A DNA stretch of 64,000 bases from Sclerotiophoma versabilis (taxonomy: Eukaryota; Ascomycota; Dothideomycetes; Pleosporales; Didymellaceae), in the NCBI GenBank assembly GCA_012274445.1, contig JAAROD010000080.1, positions 558,001 to 622,000 on the forward strand, read 5' to 3'. Position numbers and translations under genes: made by a program. Position 1 is the first letter of the stretch, and every line of letters starts with the position of its first letter. Shown piece after piece: positions 1-10,257 of this stretch. The notes below the pieces were generated by a model. The model was not told where the DNA came from, searched no databases, and worked only from the letters and a program-made list of their open reading frames with translations.

Positions 1-134
1 AGAGCTTTATTACTCAATATTAGGTAAAGCGAGATGATTTAATAACAAACAACACGCCACGACACGACACGACACGACATGACACGATACTGTATCACTC
101 GGTACTTCCAACACATCCATCTCCAGCCTTGTCT
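1..134. repeat. 3' flank with short GACAC tandem repeat
   Basis: This is the downstream flank of the PLC-X gene. It contains a run of about six imperfect GACAC units around positions 57-88. No gene is seen. Confidence 0.6.
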
Positions 135-1607
135 TCAACCCAGCCTGTCTCGACACAATCCAATAGCTACATCGGCTGTGGCGCCGTCGAAGAAGTCGTT
201 GACCAAGACTACGACGCTTTCTTCGCGTGTGAGAGATTTGCCGCAGTCGCCGCGCAGCAGCGGTAGGATCTTGGCGTCGCACACGGGCTTGGTGGCGAGG
301 ATGGGAGAGGTGCTGACATCGCAGTCGAGGACGGAAGCGATGATGACATCGCGGATGTTTGTTGCCGTGGCCTGGCATTGGAGGAGGGTGATGGGGTGTC
401 CGGAGGGGGGATCAGCGCTCATGCTCTGCAGCTTGGAGACCATGGAGTCGCCCGTCAGCGTGGCGTTGGCGTCGTCGTCGTAGTTGGAGACCTGGGGTAC
501 GTCGCGCAGGACGACGAGGCGCTTGTGTTCGTTCCGTAGGTCCTGGACGGAGCGCTGCATCATGTCGTCGTGGTTGGCGACTGCGAGATTTGTGTCGCGC
601 AGCACGTCGTCCAGCACGGCGCGCAGCTCGTCGTCGTTGGGCCGTGGACAGTCGCCTGGTACGCCGTCCCAGCGGTTCTGCACGACGATGATCTCCTCGC
701 TGTGATCGGAGAGGAACCGCACAATGTCTGTGAGAAACTGCTTGTATGGCATGCCTGGAATCGCGCCGTGCTGGAAATACCACGTATCCTCGAGCGGACT
801 GACAGCTTGGATCTGGCGATGGCACTTGGCGGGTCTGAACTCAAAGTATCGTGCTCCTAGCTTGAGGATTGTGTTGAGGCTGTCTTTCTGCGTAATGGCT
901 AGTGCGCGGATGATGTCTGGGGCGATGACATTGACCCCCTTGTCGCCAATCTTATTGATGATTTCGAATGCGCGGGGGAGAGAGCGACCGAGGACTTCTT
1001 TGATCACGCCGGTGCCGGCTTTTTCGAGAAGCGACATGGCGGTCGCCATGCTGTTCATGCCGATGTCGTGCGATGAAGGGAGCACCATACGATTGAACGG
1101 CTTGTTGGACAAGTCGCTGCCGGGCGGGATAGTGTCGCGCATCCAGTTCTCGTAGTTGCGGGTTACTGTGACATAGCACTGGTGTTGCTTGGGCAGAGCT
1201 GCGAGGCCGGGGCCGGCGTCGTAGAAACCGTAGGCTACAATAAGGTCTTCGGCGAAGATGGATGGTGTTTCGTCCTTTCATGTTTTAGTCGGTTGTATAT
1301 GATAACACCCTGTCCGGGTTTGTTTGCTGGATATTACCATGGTCTTCAATGTGCCGTCACTGAGGCTGCCGGTCATGCTGTTCACATTGACCCATTGTTT
1401 TACGAGTTCGCGTCCATCTCGACGAACAATGAATTCGAATCGACCCGTCAACTTGAAGTGACCGAGATTGGAAGACTCGACTTCGAGGTGGTCGCAGCCA
1501 AATTGTTGTTGGTCTCGTCTAGTGACGGAGTTCTTGGGAACGGTAAACTCGATTTCAACATCGTCGACGGCGATGTACGAGTAGCAGAGGATGCCTTTGG
1601 ACGGCAT
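135..1607 (-). CDS. PLC-X domain phosphodiesterase (PI-PLC-like)
   Basis: Two exons, complement(135..1274, 1338..1607), give 469 aa. The 63-bp intron has a GTAATA donor and an AAAG acceptor and joins in phase 0. The X domain of phosphatidylinositol-specific phospholipase C starts near residue 145. The first catalytic-type His lies in LPSSHD, followed by GARYFEFRP and a second His in YFQHGAIPG. The C terminus has the usual VNDFFD block of the fungal family. The first 90 residues are rich in beta-type sequence and precede the X domain; they were joined only by the splice model. There is no Y or C2 domain and no clear signal peptide, so this is the small single-domain class. Substrate is unknown: phosphoinositides or glycosyl-PI are inferred from the family. 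Confidence 0.8.
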
Positions 1608-2200
1608 CTTGAGGACTATTTCTTGTTTCCTTTTCTTTCTTTGTCTACAATTGTATCCATGCGGAAGTTCAGCAGATGTATGTTATAGGTACAGTTCTTT
1701 TGGTTGGACCGAACTGTCCTCCCGCGATCTCGTGAAGTAAGGAGTGAGGTCGTCAAGGCCTCGATGACGATTTGCGCGGGGTACGCGTCTTTGTATAAGA
1801 AGCAATCATCCGGTAGCGTTCCCGCGCCTCAGCTGTCATCGATCGCGGCTGGAAGACCGGATTCGTTAGCGGTGGCTCAGCTGGTGTTCGCAGGGTTTTA
1901 GGTCAGGTACACCAATCAGGTTGGCGACTACATGTCGATCGGGCCGGCAAGGTGGGGTTGGCATGAAGGATCGCAGGCATCAGATGCAGTGCGTGTGATC
2001 AGTAAGAAGAAGCGATTGAGAAGAAATAAACTTGCTTCGGGATCCACGTAAGCCGTGAACAGGATTGACGGAAGTACGGCAAGGGTATCTACAGCGTGAA
2101 TTAACAAAACTCGCAAAACCAACACAGAAGCTGCTAATCCACCTCTTGCAATCATGTGTCTCCTTATCCTCTTTGCTCCAGCTCCAAATAGAATTATTCC
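1608..2200. other. intergenic, no gene seen
   Basis: This lies between the start of the PLC-X gene and the tandem repeat that abuts the stop of the Rsm1-like gene. Only short ORFs without coding character are present. Confidence 0.6.
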
Positions 2201-2278
2201 TGCTCCAGATGGATTCTTGCTCCAGATGGAATATTCTTGCTCCAGATGGAATATTCTTGCTCCAGATGGAATCATTCT
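2201..2278. repeat. 20-bp tandem repeat overlapping a stop codon
   Basis: Four units of TGCTCCAGATGGAATATTCT-type sequence, 17 to 21 bp long, run head to tail. The last unit overlaps the stop codon (2272-2274) of the Rsm1-like gene on the minus strand. The repeat therefore begins exactly at the coding end and continues into its 3' UTR. Confidence 0.85.
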
Positions 2279-3802
2279 TGCTCGTTCTCCTGACCTGACT
2301 TTGTGCTCTTCACACTCTTCACGCTCTTGACGCTCTTCAAGCTCCTCTTACTCGTCGATCGCTTCAGCTTGGCTTTGAACTTCTTCCACTTGTTCGTCAG
2401 ACTTTCACTGTCTCCTTCGTCGTTGTAACCAACTGGCTCTCGGGTGGAATCGACACTGCCACGTGGGAAGGTAGTCTCGCTCCCTAAATCGACGCTGTCC
2501 ACATTCCTCTGGTGCGCTCCTTCATGCGGCAGGCACGGAAGATCCTTGTTCTTCCGATTGCCCAGTAACATGAATTCGAGCGTCTCCCAGGCGGCCATGT
2601 CTGCAATTGGACTGTCCTTTGAGTTGCCCTGGACTGTAGCGTTCTTCCATGGACAGTGTTCGCGGTGGCTCTCGAGCAAATTCAGGCGCAGCGATGCAAC
2701 GGGAACGCTAAGCTTCTGACTCATTTCTTGCAGCCGGGCGTCTGAGCTCAGCCATAGGCCGAGACGCTGGAAGCAGTGGTTGCAGACTGCGAGCGAGATG
2801 CGCGATTCGCTCACGCCAGTCCAGCCGAAGAGGGCAAAGGCAAAGGCGGTGCGTTCGGGCGGGGTGGATGGCGGGGTGCCGGTTGTTGTGGTGGAGAAGA
2901 AGGCGGGCGGGATGCGGGCGAGGATGGCATCGACATGGGGCTCGGGGTAGGTGATGTTCTTTGCGAGGGGCAGGTCGGCGGAGATGGCGAGGAGGAAGTT
3001 GTAGCGGGAGATCAGGTCGGCCGAGGATCGTGCGCGACTGGCGATGGGGATGTGGTAGATGTCATCTGCGGACATGTTAGAAATCGGCGTCGGAGAGGGT
3101 TGCGCGACGGGTGGTACCTTGGCAGCCAGCCTTTCTCCAGAGGCAGTCCTCTGCGTGTCCGTCGACGATCAGTGCTGCGTATCGGGCGACTAGCAAGGGG
3201 TCTACCTCGTAAGAGAGGTCCTCGCTCATGTCCATGTCCCGGCCGTCTCGGCCCTTCCGCTTGGGCCGGAGCTTGACGGCAACGCGCTGGTCGCAGCCGC
3301 CCTTGCAGGCCACCGTGTTCCACGTCTCGCACGACCAGCCGCGCTTCGCCCACTCGACCTCGGCGATGGCGTCGGGCTTGGTGGTCCACTTCTTGACGTC
3401 GGCAAACGTCTTGAGCCGGGCGAGGAACAGGTCCTGGCTGTAGGGCTGGAAGTTGGGGGCCTTGCGCGGGGCGGGAGCGGTCTGCTGTGGGTGGGCGCCG
3501 ACGACGCGCATCGTGGCCTTTCGCTTGGGCGTCAGCAGCTGGTCCTTGAGCGCCTGGATGCGCGCCTGGCCGGCAGAGACCTGGCGCTGTCGCTCCATGC
3601 TGGCTTCGGAGCTGCGGGGGCGCTTGGCAGCCGGCTCGGGGGAGCCAGGCTGGGGGAGGGAGCCGGTCGAGGCATTGGTGCTGGGGGCGTAGAGGGTGCT
3701 GGTCAGCGAAGTGGCCGAGGTGCTGGCGGTGAGGTTGTCGAGCAGCCTGTGGAACTTGCGCTTGGTCGTTGCCAGCGCCGGGGGCGAGTCGGTCGGGGCC
3801 AT
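2272..3802 (-). CDS. C3HC/Rsm1-like zinc-finger protein (NIPA family)
   Basis: Two exons, complement(2272..3065, 3118..3802), give 492 aa. The 52-bp intron has a CTAAC branch point and a GCAG acceptor and joins GCQ to DDIYHIP. Residues about 115-235 form a C3HC finger: GWSCETW, then CKGGC, then DGHAEDCLW, where His and Cys complete the site. A second Rsm1-type zinc segment follows (CNHCFQRLGLW ... ESHREHCPWKNA). Fission yeast Rsm1 is linked to mRNA export and human NIPA to an SCF ubiquitin ligase; the role here is inferred from those. The C terminus is basic with four KSVKS/KSTKS repeats. It is divergent from the HAL2 gene across a 445-bp shared promoter. Confidence 0.85.
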
Positions 3803-4247
3803 GCTGTGCGGCGGGTGGTGCAGTGGGTGGGTGGTGCGGTGGGTGGGTGGTGCGGTGCGACGGGCAGTGCCGTGCAGTGGGTGGTGCGGTGCGGTGCAAT
3901 GGGCGAGGCTGCGCGGCGCGAGCAGACAATGGGCGGCGCTGTCGATGTTTGTTTACGAGCCTGCGTCGGCGCGTGCAGGCGCAGCGGGGACTCGGTGTCG
4001 GGCGCCGCTGTCGAGTGCTGGTCTCGGGCAGGCTGGAGAGCGGCGGAGCATGCACGAACAACGCAGCAGCAGCTGCTCACCACGCCATCCGTGCCTGCGC
4101 CCGCCCAAAACGTCTGACCCCCGACGCAGCTCCGCAGCGGGCCGTCGCATGCAGAGCGCAACTGACCCCACCAGCGCCGACGAGCCTCAGCCTACGCAAT
4201 AGCCCGCGCTGCCCGCGTAGCCCGCGCTGCCCGCACCGCCCGCATCC
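3803..4247. promoter_or_regulatory. bidirectional promoter, G-rich repeats
   Basis: This is the shared upstream region of the Rsm1-like gene (-) and HAL2 (+). From about 3811 to 3895 the plus strand carries repeated GTGGGTGGTGCG units, with several runs of three G. Close to the HAL2 start there is a repeat of CCCGCGCTG type (about 4203-4245). No TATA box is evident. Confidence 0.5.
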
Positions 4248-5489
4248 ATGCCCCCAATTGCGCCATACCGGTACTTTTTCTTCGCCGCCGTCATCCTGGC
4301 TTCTGCACTCCTCCAGCCGACCGCCTTCCTGCGCACCGCTGCCCGCCTCTTCCAGCTGTCCCACCACCTGCCCCTCAGCCCCGCCCCCGCCCTCGTCCAC
4401 ACGAACCGCACGCTGCACGCCATGGCCTACGACAAGGAGCTCGAGCTCGCCCTGCTGGCCGTCCAGCGCGCCGCCATCCTCACCAAGACCGTCTACTCGT
4501 CGCACACCAAGGGCACCCTGACCAAGACCGACAGCTCGCCCGTCACCATCGGCGACTTCGGCGCCCAGGCCCTCATCATCGCGAGCATCAAGTCCGCCTT
4601 CCCCGACGACGAGGTCGTGGGCGAGGAGGATGCCGACGACCTGCGCGCCAACCCCGACCTGAAGACGCTCGTCTGGGACCTCGTCCACGCCGCGAGGCTC
4701 AGCGACTCGGCCGCCGAAGACAGCATCGGCGGCCCCATCAAGTCCGCAGACGACATGCTGGCCGCCCTCGACGGCGGCGCCAGCCAGGGCGGGAACAAGG
4801 GCCGCATCTGGGCACTCGATCCCATCGACGGCACCAAGGGCTTCCTGCGCGGCGGCCAGTACGCCGTGTGCCTTGCGCTGATGGTCGACGGCGTGCCCAC
4901 CGTCGGTGTAATCGGGTGTCCCAACCTGCCCGTCGACGACAAGGCCCCGCTGGACAGCAGCGTTGGCGCCCACGCCGACGACAAGGACGGCAAGGGCGTC
5001 TTGTTCGGTGCGGTCAAGGGCCAGGGCGCCACCAGTCGCCCTCTGACAGACGGGAAGCTCGCCGAGCCCAAGGCCATCACCATGTCCCCCCTCCCCGACG
5101 TCTCGCAAGCCACCTTCTGCGAGTCCGTCGAGGCCGGCCACAGCTCGCACGGCGACCAAGCCGCCATCGCCCAGAAACTGGGCATCACAAAACCCTCGGT
5201 GCGCATGGACTCGCAGGCCAAATACTGCTCCATCGCCCGTGGTGCAGGAGACCTCTACCTCAGGCTGCCCACCAGCAAGACCTACCAGGAGAAGATCTGG
5301 GACCACGCCGCCGGCGTCGTACTCGTGCAGGAGGCAGGCGGCGAGGTCACCGACGCGTACGGCAAGCCGCTGAACTTTGGCATTGGGCGGACACTCAAGG
5401 AGAACAAGGGCATCATTGCCGCCCCCAAGTCGGTGCACGCCAAGGTCATCGAGGTGGTCAAGGAAGTGCTGAGCGCGAAGAAGGATTAG
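4248..5489 (+). CDS. HAL2: 3'(2'),5'-bisphosphate nucleotidase Hal2/Met22
   Basis: Single exon, 413 aa. The enzyme hydrolyses 3'-phosphoadenosine 5'-phosphate to AMP, removing a by-product of sulfate assimilation, and is a Li+/Na+-sensitive inositol-phosphatase-fold protein. Metal-site motifs are present in order: DSSPVTIGDFGAQ, VVGEED, WALDPIDGTKGF (first Asp near residue 191) and the C-terminal WDHAAGVVLVQEAGG. The family body starts at Met58 (MAYDKELELALLAVQ). The 57 residues before it contain a hydrophobic stretch (FFFAAVILASALL) with arginines after it. This could be a mitochondrial or ER-directing extension, or the real start may be Met58. It is convergent with NCL1. Confidence 0.93.
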   Translation: MPPIAPYRYFFFAAVILASALLQPTAFLRTAARLFQLSHHLPLSPAPALVHTNRTLHAMAYDKELELALLAVQRAAILTKTVYSSHTKGTLTKTDSSPVTIGDFGAQALIIASIKSAFPDDEVVGEEDADDLRANPDLKTLVWDLVHAARLSDSAAEDSIGGPIKSADDMLAALDGGASQGGNKGRIWALDPIDGTKGFLRGGQYAVCLALMVDGVPTVGVIGCPNLPVDDKAPLDSSVGAHADDKDGKGVLFGAVKGQGATSRPLTDGKLAEPKAITMSPLPDVSQATFCESVEAGHSSHGDQAAIAQKLGITKPSVRMDSQAKYCSIARGAGDLYLRLPTSKTYQEKIWDHAAGVVLVQEAGGEVTDAYGKPLNFGIGRTLKENKGIIAAPKSVHAKVIEVVKEVLSAKKD

Positions 5490-5690
5490 ACACCGCACAA
5501 GCATTGTACAAAAAAACAGTAAATCAAGCTAGCATATAAAATACGCTTTTTTTTTCCCCTCCCCTTCTCTTAAGAACAATCATATACGTACACCTGGATT
5601 GATTGATTTTTGTGTTGGAAATATGTTAAGAGTACGCCGGCTCAAGCACGGTTTACTTCCATGGTGCTGTTTCCCCCGTAGCTCGTACAA

Positions 5691-5724
<34 letters not shown>

Positions 5725-5752
5725 TGGTAGTTTCGAAAAAAAACAAACAATT
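5490..5752. repeat. 3' region with (GAT)n microsatellite
   Basis: The convergent 3' ends of HAL2 and NCL1 lie here. A GAT/ATG trinucleotide run of about ten units sits near 5691-5722. Confidence 0.8.
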
Positions 5753-8287
5753 CTACGCCTCAGTATCAACCGCAACACCGCCGTTCTCGTCAACCTCCAT
5801 CACCTCGGCGTTCTCGCCCTCGACCGCATTCGCTTTTGCGTCCTCCTGGGCCTGCTCCTCCTCGGCCTCTCTCTTCGCCTTGTCAGCTACGTGGTTGATA
5901 ATCTCCGTATCCTTCTCCCCCCACAGTCTCAGCAGCATGGCCTTGCGGTCATCCTTGTCGACCATCATGTTCGCGCTGCCTGGGTGTCTCCACAGCGGGA
6001 GCACCATCCTGAAGGGAATATCCTGGCTCTCGTCCTTCTCCACGCGCACGAAACAACACCCGATATCCATGGCCTGCAGCTGGTCGCCCACCTCGCCGAG
6101 CCCGTGCTCTCCCTCCTTGGGCAGCTTGGGAAACATCTCGGTGATGAGCTGCTTGAGCGTCGCCTTGCTGGTGCAGTTGACAATGCGCTTGCTGGCCCAG
6201 GGCTCGAGGATGGAAATACCCTCCGACTGCAACCGCCAGGGCGCATGCATGTACGCAGAGTCCTTGATTTTGTGCGCCACGAACATGACGACGCCGCAGT
6301 GGATGAACTTCATGCCGCGCTCTTTGTTGGCGTTGATGATTGTCTTGGCAAAGCCTGAGGTGTAGTAGATCTTGTTCAAGGACAACCCTTCTTTGTTCTT
6401 GACCATGAAGCGGTCGCGTGGGAAACGGTCGGAGATGCCGAAGAAGTCAAGGATCCGCGCGATGGTTTCGTCGTTGGGGGAGAGGTACTCAAAGTACTCC
6501 TTGTTCTGGTCTTGCTTCTCAGGCTTGAGCTTGGTGACTTGGTTAGAGGGGGCCGGTGTCGTAGTCTCAGATGCGGGAGCTGTTGCGCTCTCCTGTACTG
6601 TGCCGCTTTCTGCCTCCACTGTTTTCGTCTTCTTGGGTGCTGCGGGCTCTTCACTATCTTCCGCCTTGCGTTTCAAGCTCTCAGTGTCCTTGGTGGCGTC
6701 AGCCTCGATGACGTTCTCCTCAGGAGTCGGGATTGACGTGTTGTCGGTGGTCTTTTCTTCCTGCTTCTTCGACTTGGCTGCGTTCTCGGGGTTCTGGATC
6801 TGTGCAACTTTGATGTCGTCAAGCTTCTCAAGAACTGCGATGAAGAAGCCGCCAGTATCCTGAAGGTGGGGGTACACACGCATGCATCTCTCCAGGGGAA
6901 TGCGCTCCTCAGGGTTCGCAGTGATTGGGGGGAAGCAGCCCTTGGACACCTTCTGAGAGAACGTGCGCTCAGGCTCCTCTACAGCGTACTTCGCCTTGGC
7001 CTTCTCGAACGCCTCCCAGCTGGTGAACATGTGTGCAGTCTTGTCGTTGCTGCCAGCGACAGACGAAGTGTCAAGGACCTTCCACGAGTTCAGACCAGGT
7101 CGGCGCTTGAGGTTGGGCAGATGGTCTGGCATGTCGACAAGCTGGATTTTCGAGACGCCTCCACATGCTTCAATGGCAGCAGCGACAACAGCTTCGTTCT
7201 CCACAGGGTTCATACTGCAAGTGGAATAGACCATACGTCCTCCCTTCTTCAGCATCTGCAGACCGCGGAAGAGAATGCGCAGCTGCAGGTTGTGCAGACC
7301 AAGGCCGTCCTTGGGTGTCCATTTCTGCCAGACGTTGGGGTTCTTGCGGGCTGTGCCATCACCGGAGCATGGCACGTCGGCCAGGATCCTGTCGTACTTC
7401 AGGTACTGCTTCTTCTCGCCCGCTTTGCTGGGAAGCTCGATGGAGGGGAAGATGGAAGCATCGTGCTGGGTGACGATCAGGTTGGGGAAGTTGAGACGCT
7501 TGACCTGGTGGACCAACATGCCGGCGCGCTTGTAGTCGGTGTCGTTTGCAATGAGCAGACCAGTGGATCGGCCGTCGTCGCTGTAGTCCCCGTCTGCGCC
7601 GCTGCCAACATCCTCGCCATTCGCAGCCCTCCTGACACGCTCCTCCTCGTCGCCGTGGATCATCTCGGCAAGCTGGGCAGACTTGCTACCAGGCGCAGCG
7701 CACATGTCGAGAACGACCAGTCCTGGCTTGACGTCCAAGAAGTGGGGGGGAATCATGCTGACGACCTCCTGGCGGCTGATGTTTCCAGAGGCAGCCTCTG
7801 CGACCAGGAACTTCTGGAAGTTGGCAAAGGCAGCATGGCGGCGGATGACCTTCTTGTGCGTCTTCATGTGCCAGACCAGCTCGTCGGGGAACGCGTTCAC
7901 GGGCTCGGGCGGGGGCACGGGCTTGCCCTCGAAGGTCTGCGCAGAGATGGCGGGGATGTAGCGCTGCTTGAAGATCTCGCGCACGGCGAGCGCGTCGGAC
8001 TTGGTGCCCGTGAAGCGGAAGCTGTTGGGCAGGTCTGTCTGGAGCGCCTTCCACATCTCCTCGAACTCGGCCTCCTCCATGAAGCCGCCCTTGCGGTAGT
8101 AGCTCTCGAACAGCTCGTTCTTGCGCGTGATCTCCGACCATGGCTCCGACCTGGTGTCTCGACCGCCTCCACCACCACCGCGACCACCACCTCTCTTGCC
8201 ACGACCGCGGCCCTGCACGAGGATTAGACAATGCGCAGAGGCACGTGATGATTGCGAACACTTACACGACCACCGCCTCTTGCCATT
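5753..8287 (-). CDS. NCL1: tRNA (cytosine-5-)-methyltransferase Ncl1/Trm4
   Basis: Two exons, complement(5753..8212, 8267..8287), give 826 aa. The first exon codes only for MARGGGR. The 54-bp intron (GTAAGT donor, GTCTAATC branch, GCAG acceptor) joins it to an RGG-rich stretch, then DTRSEPWSEITRKNELFESYY. The SAM site is DMCAAPGSKSAQL. The two cysteines of the NSUN mechanism are in DVPCSGDGT and YSTCSMNPVENEAVV. The family makes m5C in several tRNAs in the nucleus. A Lys/Glu/Ala-rich low-complexity insert lies around residues 500-590, and a conserved C-terminal domain follows. Its start is 283 bp from that of the divergent RPL7 gene. An unspliced upstream reading of the frame is possible but lacks family similarity. 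Confidence 0.95.
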   Translation of the reverse strand, partial: NGKRRWSCKCSQSSRASAHCLILVQGRGRGKRGGGRGGGGGGRDTRSEPWSEITRKNELFESYYRKGGFMEEAEFEEMWKALQTDLPNSFRFTGTKSDALAVREIFKQRYIPAISAQTFEGKPVPPPEPVNAFPDELVWHMKTHKKVIRRHAAFANFQKFLVAEAASGNISRQEVVSMIPPHFLDVKPGLVVLDMCAAPGSKSAQLAEMIHGDEEERVRRAANGEDVGSGADGDYSDDGRSTGLLIANDTDYKRAGMLVHQVKRLNFPNLIVTQHDASIFPSIELPSKAGEKKQYLKYDRILADVPCSGDGTARKNPNVWQKWTPKDGLGLHNLQLRILFRGLQMLKKGGRMVYSTCSMNPVENEAVVAAAIEACGGVSKIQLVDMPDHLPNLKRRPGLNSWKVLDTSSVAGSNDKTAHMFTSWEAFEKAKAKYAVEEPERTFSQKVSKGCFPPITANPEERIPLERCMRVYPHLQDTGGFFIAVLEKLDDIKVAQIQNPENAAKSKKQEEKTTDNTSIPTPEENVIEADATKDTESLKRKAEDSEEPAAPKKTKTVEAESGTVQESATAPASETTTPAPSNQVTKLKPEKQDQNKEYFEYLSPNDETIARILDFFGISDRFPRDRFMVKNKEGLSLNKIYYTSGFAKTIINANKERGMKFIHCGVVMFVAHKIKDSAYMHAPWRLQSEGISILEPWASKRIVNCTSKATLKQLITEMFPKLPKEGEHGLGEVGDQLQAMDIGCCFVRVEKDESQDIPFRMVLPLWRHPGSANMMVDKDDRKAMLLRLWGEKDTEIINHVADKAKREAEEEQAQEDAKANAVEGENAEVMEVDENGGVAVDTEA

Positions 8288-8570
8288 GCTGCGATAGAGG
8301 CTGTTCTGCGTGAAGTTGATGGCGAAACACTTTCGCCGTCGCAAGTTGTCGAGCTCCAGAAAAATGCGAGCAGCTCTGCCCGGCTGCAGTCGCTGGCGGG
8401 GCTGGACCGCTAGAGCAGCGCTCGCGCGCTTCGCTTGGCTGGCCAATGAGCGCTGCGTGTGCGGGCCACCGAAGCTTGGAAATCCCACCACGGCACCCTC
8501 GCAAAACTTCGAACTTCGAACTTCGCTCCAGCTTCTTCGACAACCGACAAGCCGACTAACCACCAGCACA
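8288..8570. promoter_or_regulatory. bidirectional NCL1/RPL7 promoter
   Basis: This 283-bp region is shared by two translation-related genes. A CCAAT pentamer is at 8443-8447, and a short tandem repeat of CTTCGAA type (three copies) lies near 8505-8525, about 50 bp before the RPL7 start. A pyrimidine-rich stretch follows. Confidence 0.5.
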
Positions 8571-9445
8571 ATGGCCCGCTCATCGTACGTGCAGACACAA
8601 TGCTGCATCGAGGTCGAGATCGAGTGCTAACGGCTGCAGCGTCCCCACCCAGAACGACATCGCCGTCCCCGAGACGGTTCTGAAGAAGCAGAAGGCTTCT
8701 CAGAAGGCCAACGACAGCAAGGCTGCCGACCTCCAGAAGAAGCGCGAGGTACGATGAACACACTCCCCAGACCTGCGCAAGCAGATAGGAGCATCACAGT
8801 TGGCTAAGACTACCTTAGGCCAACAAGCAGAAGCGCGAGGTCATCTTCAAGCGCGCCGAGAAGTACCACCAGGAGTACGTCAAGGCTGAGCGCGACATCA
8901 TCGAGGCCAAGCGCCAGGCCAAGAGGGATGGTTCCCTCTTCGTCCCCGCCGAGTCCAAGCTCGCCTTCGTCGTCCGCATCAAGGGTATCAACAAGATCGA
9001 CCCCAAGAAGCGCAAGACCCTCCAGCTCCTCCGTCTCCTCCAGATCAACAACGGTGTCTTCGTCCGCCTCACCAAGGCCACCACCGAGATGCTGAAGATC
9101 GTCGAGCCCTTCGTCGCCTACGGCTACCCCAACCTGAAGACCGTCCGTGAGCTTGTCTACAAGCGCGGTTACGGCAAAGTCAACAAGCAGCGCCTGCCCA
9201 TCACCGACAACGAGCTCATCGAGCAGAACCTCGGCCAGTACGGCATCGTCTGCGTTGAGGACCTCATCCACGAGATCTACACCGTTGGCCCCAACTTCAA
9301 GCAGGCCTCCAACTTCCTGTGGCCCTTCAAGCTGTCCTCGCCTACCGGTGGCTTCCGCCCCCGCAAGTTCAAGCACTTCATCGAGGGTGGTGACCTTGGT
9401 AACCGCGAGCACTTCATCAACGGCCTCGTCAAGCAGATGAACTAA
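8571..9445 (+). CDS. RPL7: 60S ribosomal protein L7 (uL30)
   Basis: Three exons, 8571..8584, 8640..8748 and 8819..9445, give 249 aa. The introns are 55 and 70 bp. The first coding exon is only 14 nt, as is common for fungal ribosomal protein genes. The sequence has the lysine-rich N terminus and the uL30 core (FVVRIKGINKIDPKKRKTLQ, LRLLQINNGVFVRL, then the KTVRELVYKRGYGKVNKQR block), ending GNREHFINGLVKQMN. Codon use is strongly biased to C at third positions, as expected for a highly expressed gene. It is a cytoplasmic large-subunit protein. Confidence 0.98.
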
Positions 9446-10257
9446 GCGTTTTGCGATGCGTCGAAAAGTTCGTGCTGGGTTGTTATGGGTGGAGTAACGG
9501 TTACATTCCAACGATACCATGAAGACCACGAGTGTCGTGTCTCATCCGGTCCGGACGTGCTGTCAACGGACACGGACTGAGGGCAGGCCGAGCCACACGC
9601 AATGGTTAGCTTAGACAAGTCTTCTGCGGATCCGCGAAGAAGAATGCAAAAAAGTTCATTCCATCTTCCTATTGTGCATATTCAAACATCTTGTGCTTTG
9701 CTACCATCGCTACCACGTATTGTACAGCTAGCAACTACACCACTCCACCCTCTCACTCTTACTCTCCCCAACCCTCTCCCCACAACACTCACACCTGAGC
9801 AACGCCCCTCCTCTCTTCATTCTCTTCTACACGCCTCACCCTCAGCTCCATAATCTGTGCTACCACCGCCTCCCAACATCTCTTGACATGCCTAAAACGC
9901 AGCCGCTAAACCCGCCACTCGACCCTTACTTTCACTTTCACTTTCACTTGCTGTAACCGCTCAGCGGTGTCTTGTTCTCACTCCAACTGGAAAGATGGGA
10001 AGCGCGTGCGGAAGTGTTTGATTGTTAGTGCGAGAGCGCATGTTACATTGTGCATTGGGATATCAAGTGAAGATTGTTTTGTTTCATTCCACAAAACAGG
10101 CGACCTAAAAGTCACTCTCTGCTTTGTTATAACGCCGTTATCATGCTATGTTAATCCCCTCTATGGTATTACAGAAACTGGGTATAACGCCTATCGCTCA
10201 CCATGACCGCCCCATCCAAATACCGAAAAGCGCAACATTGATTACTAGCACTGCGAG
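9446..10257. other. convergent 3' intergenic region
   Basis: Lies between the RPL7 stop and the kinase stop. It is pyrimidine-rich from about 9700 to 9860 and holds a (CTTTCA) hexamer repeat near 9928-9949. No gene is seen. Confidence 0.6.

Noticed and set aside
3012..4061. 349-codon minus-strand ORF over the Rsm1-like start
   Set aside because: Shifted frame of the same gene and promoter; Arg/Pro/His-rich composition typical of a shadow frame, while the other frame carries the zinc-finger motifs.
4077..5504. 475-codon minus-strand ORF opposite HAL2
   Set aside because: It is antisense to a well-conserved coding exon; strong third-position GC bias of HAL2 keeps the opposite frame open. Its sequence is repetitive Val/Gly/Asp-rich without family marks.
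6866..8227. 453-codon plus-strand ORF opposite NCL1
   Set aside because: Antisense shadow of the methyltransferase exon; Leu/Val/Asp-rich, no domain.
8749..8818. Possible box C/D snoRNA in RPL7 intron 2
   Set aside because: A GATGAA stretch resembles box C, but there is no CTGA box D or terminal stem in the 70-bp intron.
8810..9529. 239-codon minus-strand ORF opposite RPL7
   Set aside because: Antisense to ribosomal protein exon 3; Leu/Asp/Val-rich shadow.
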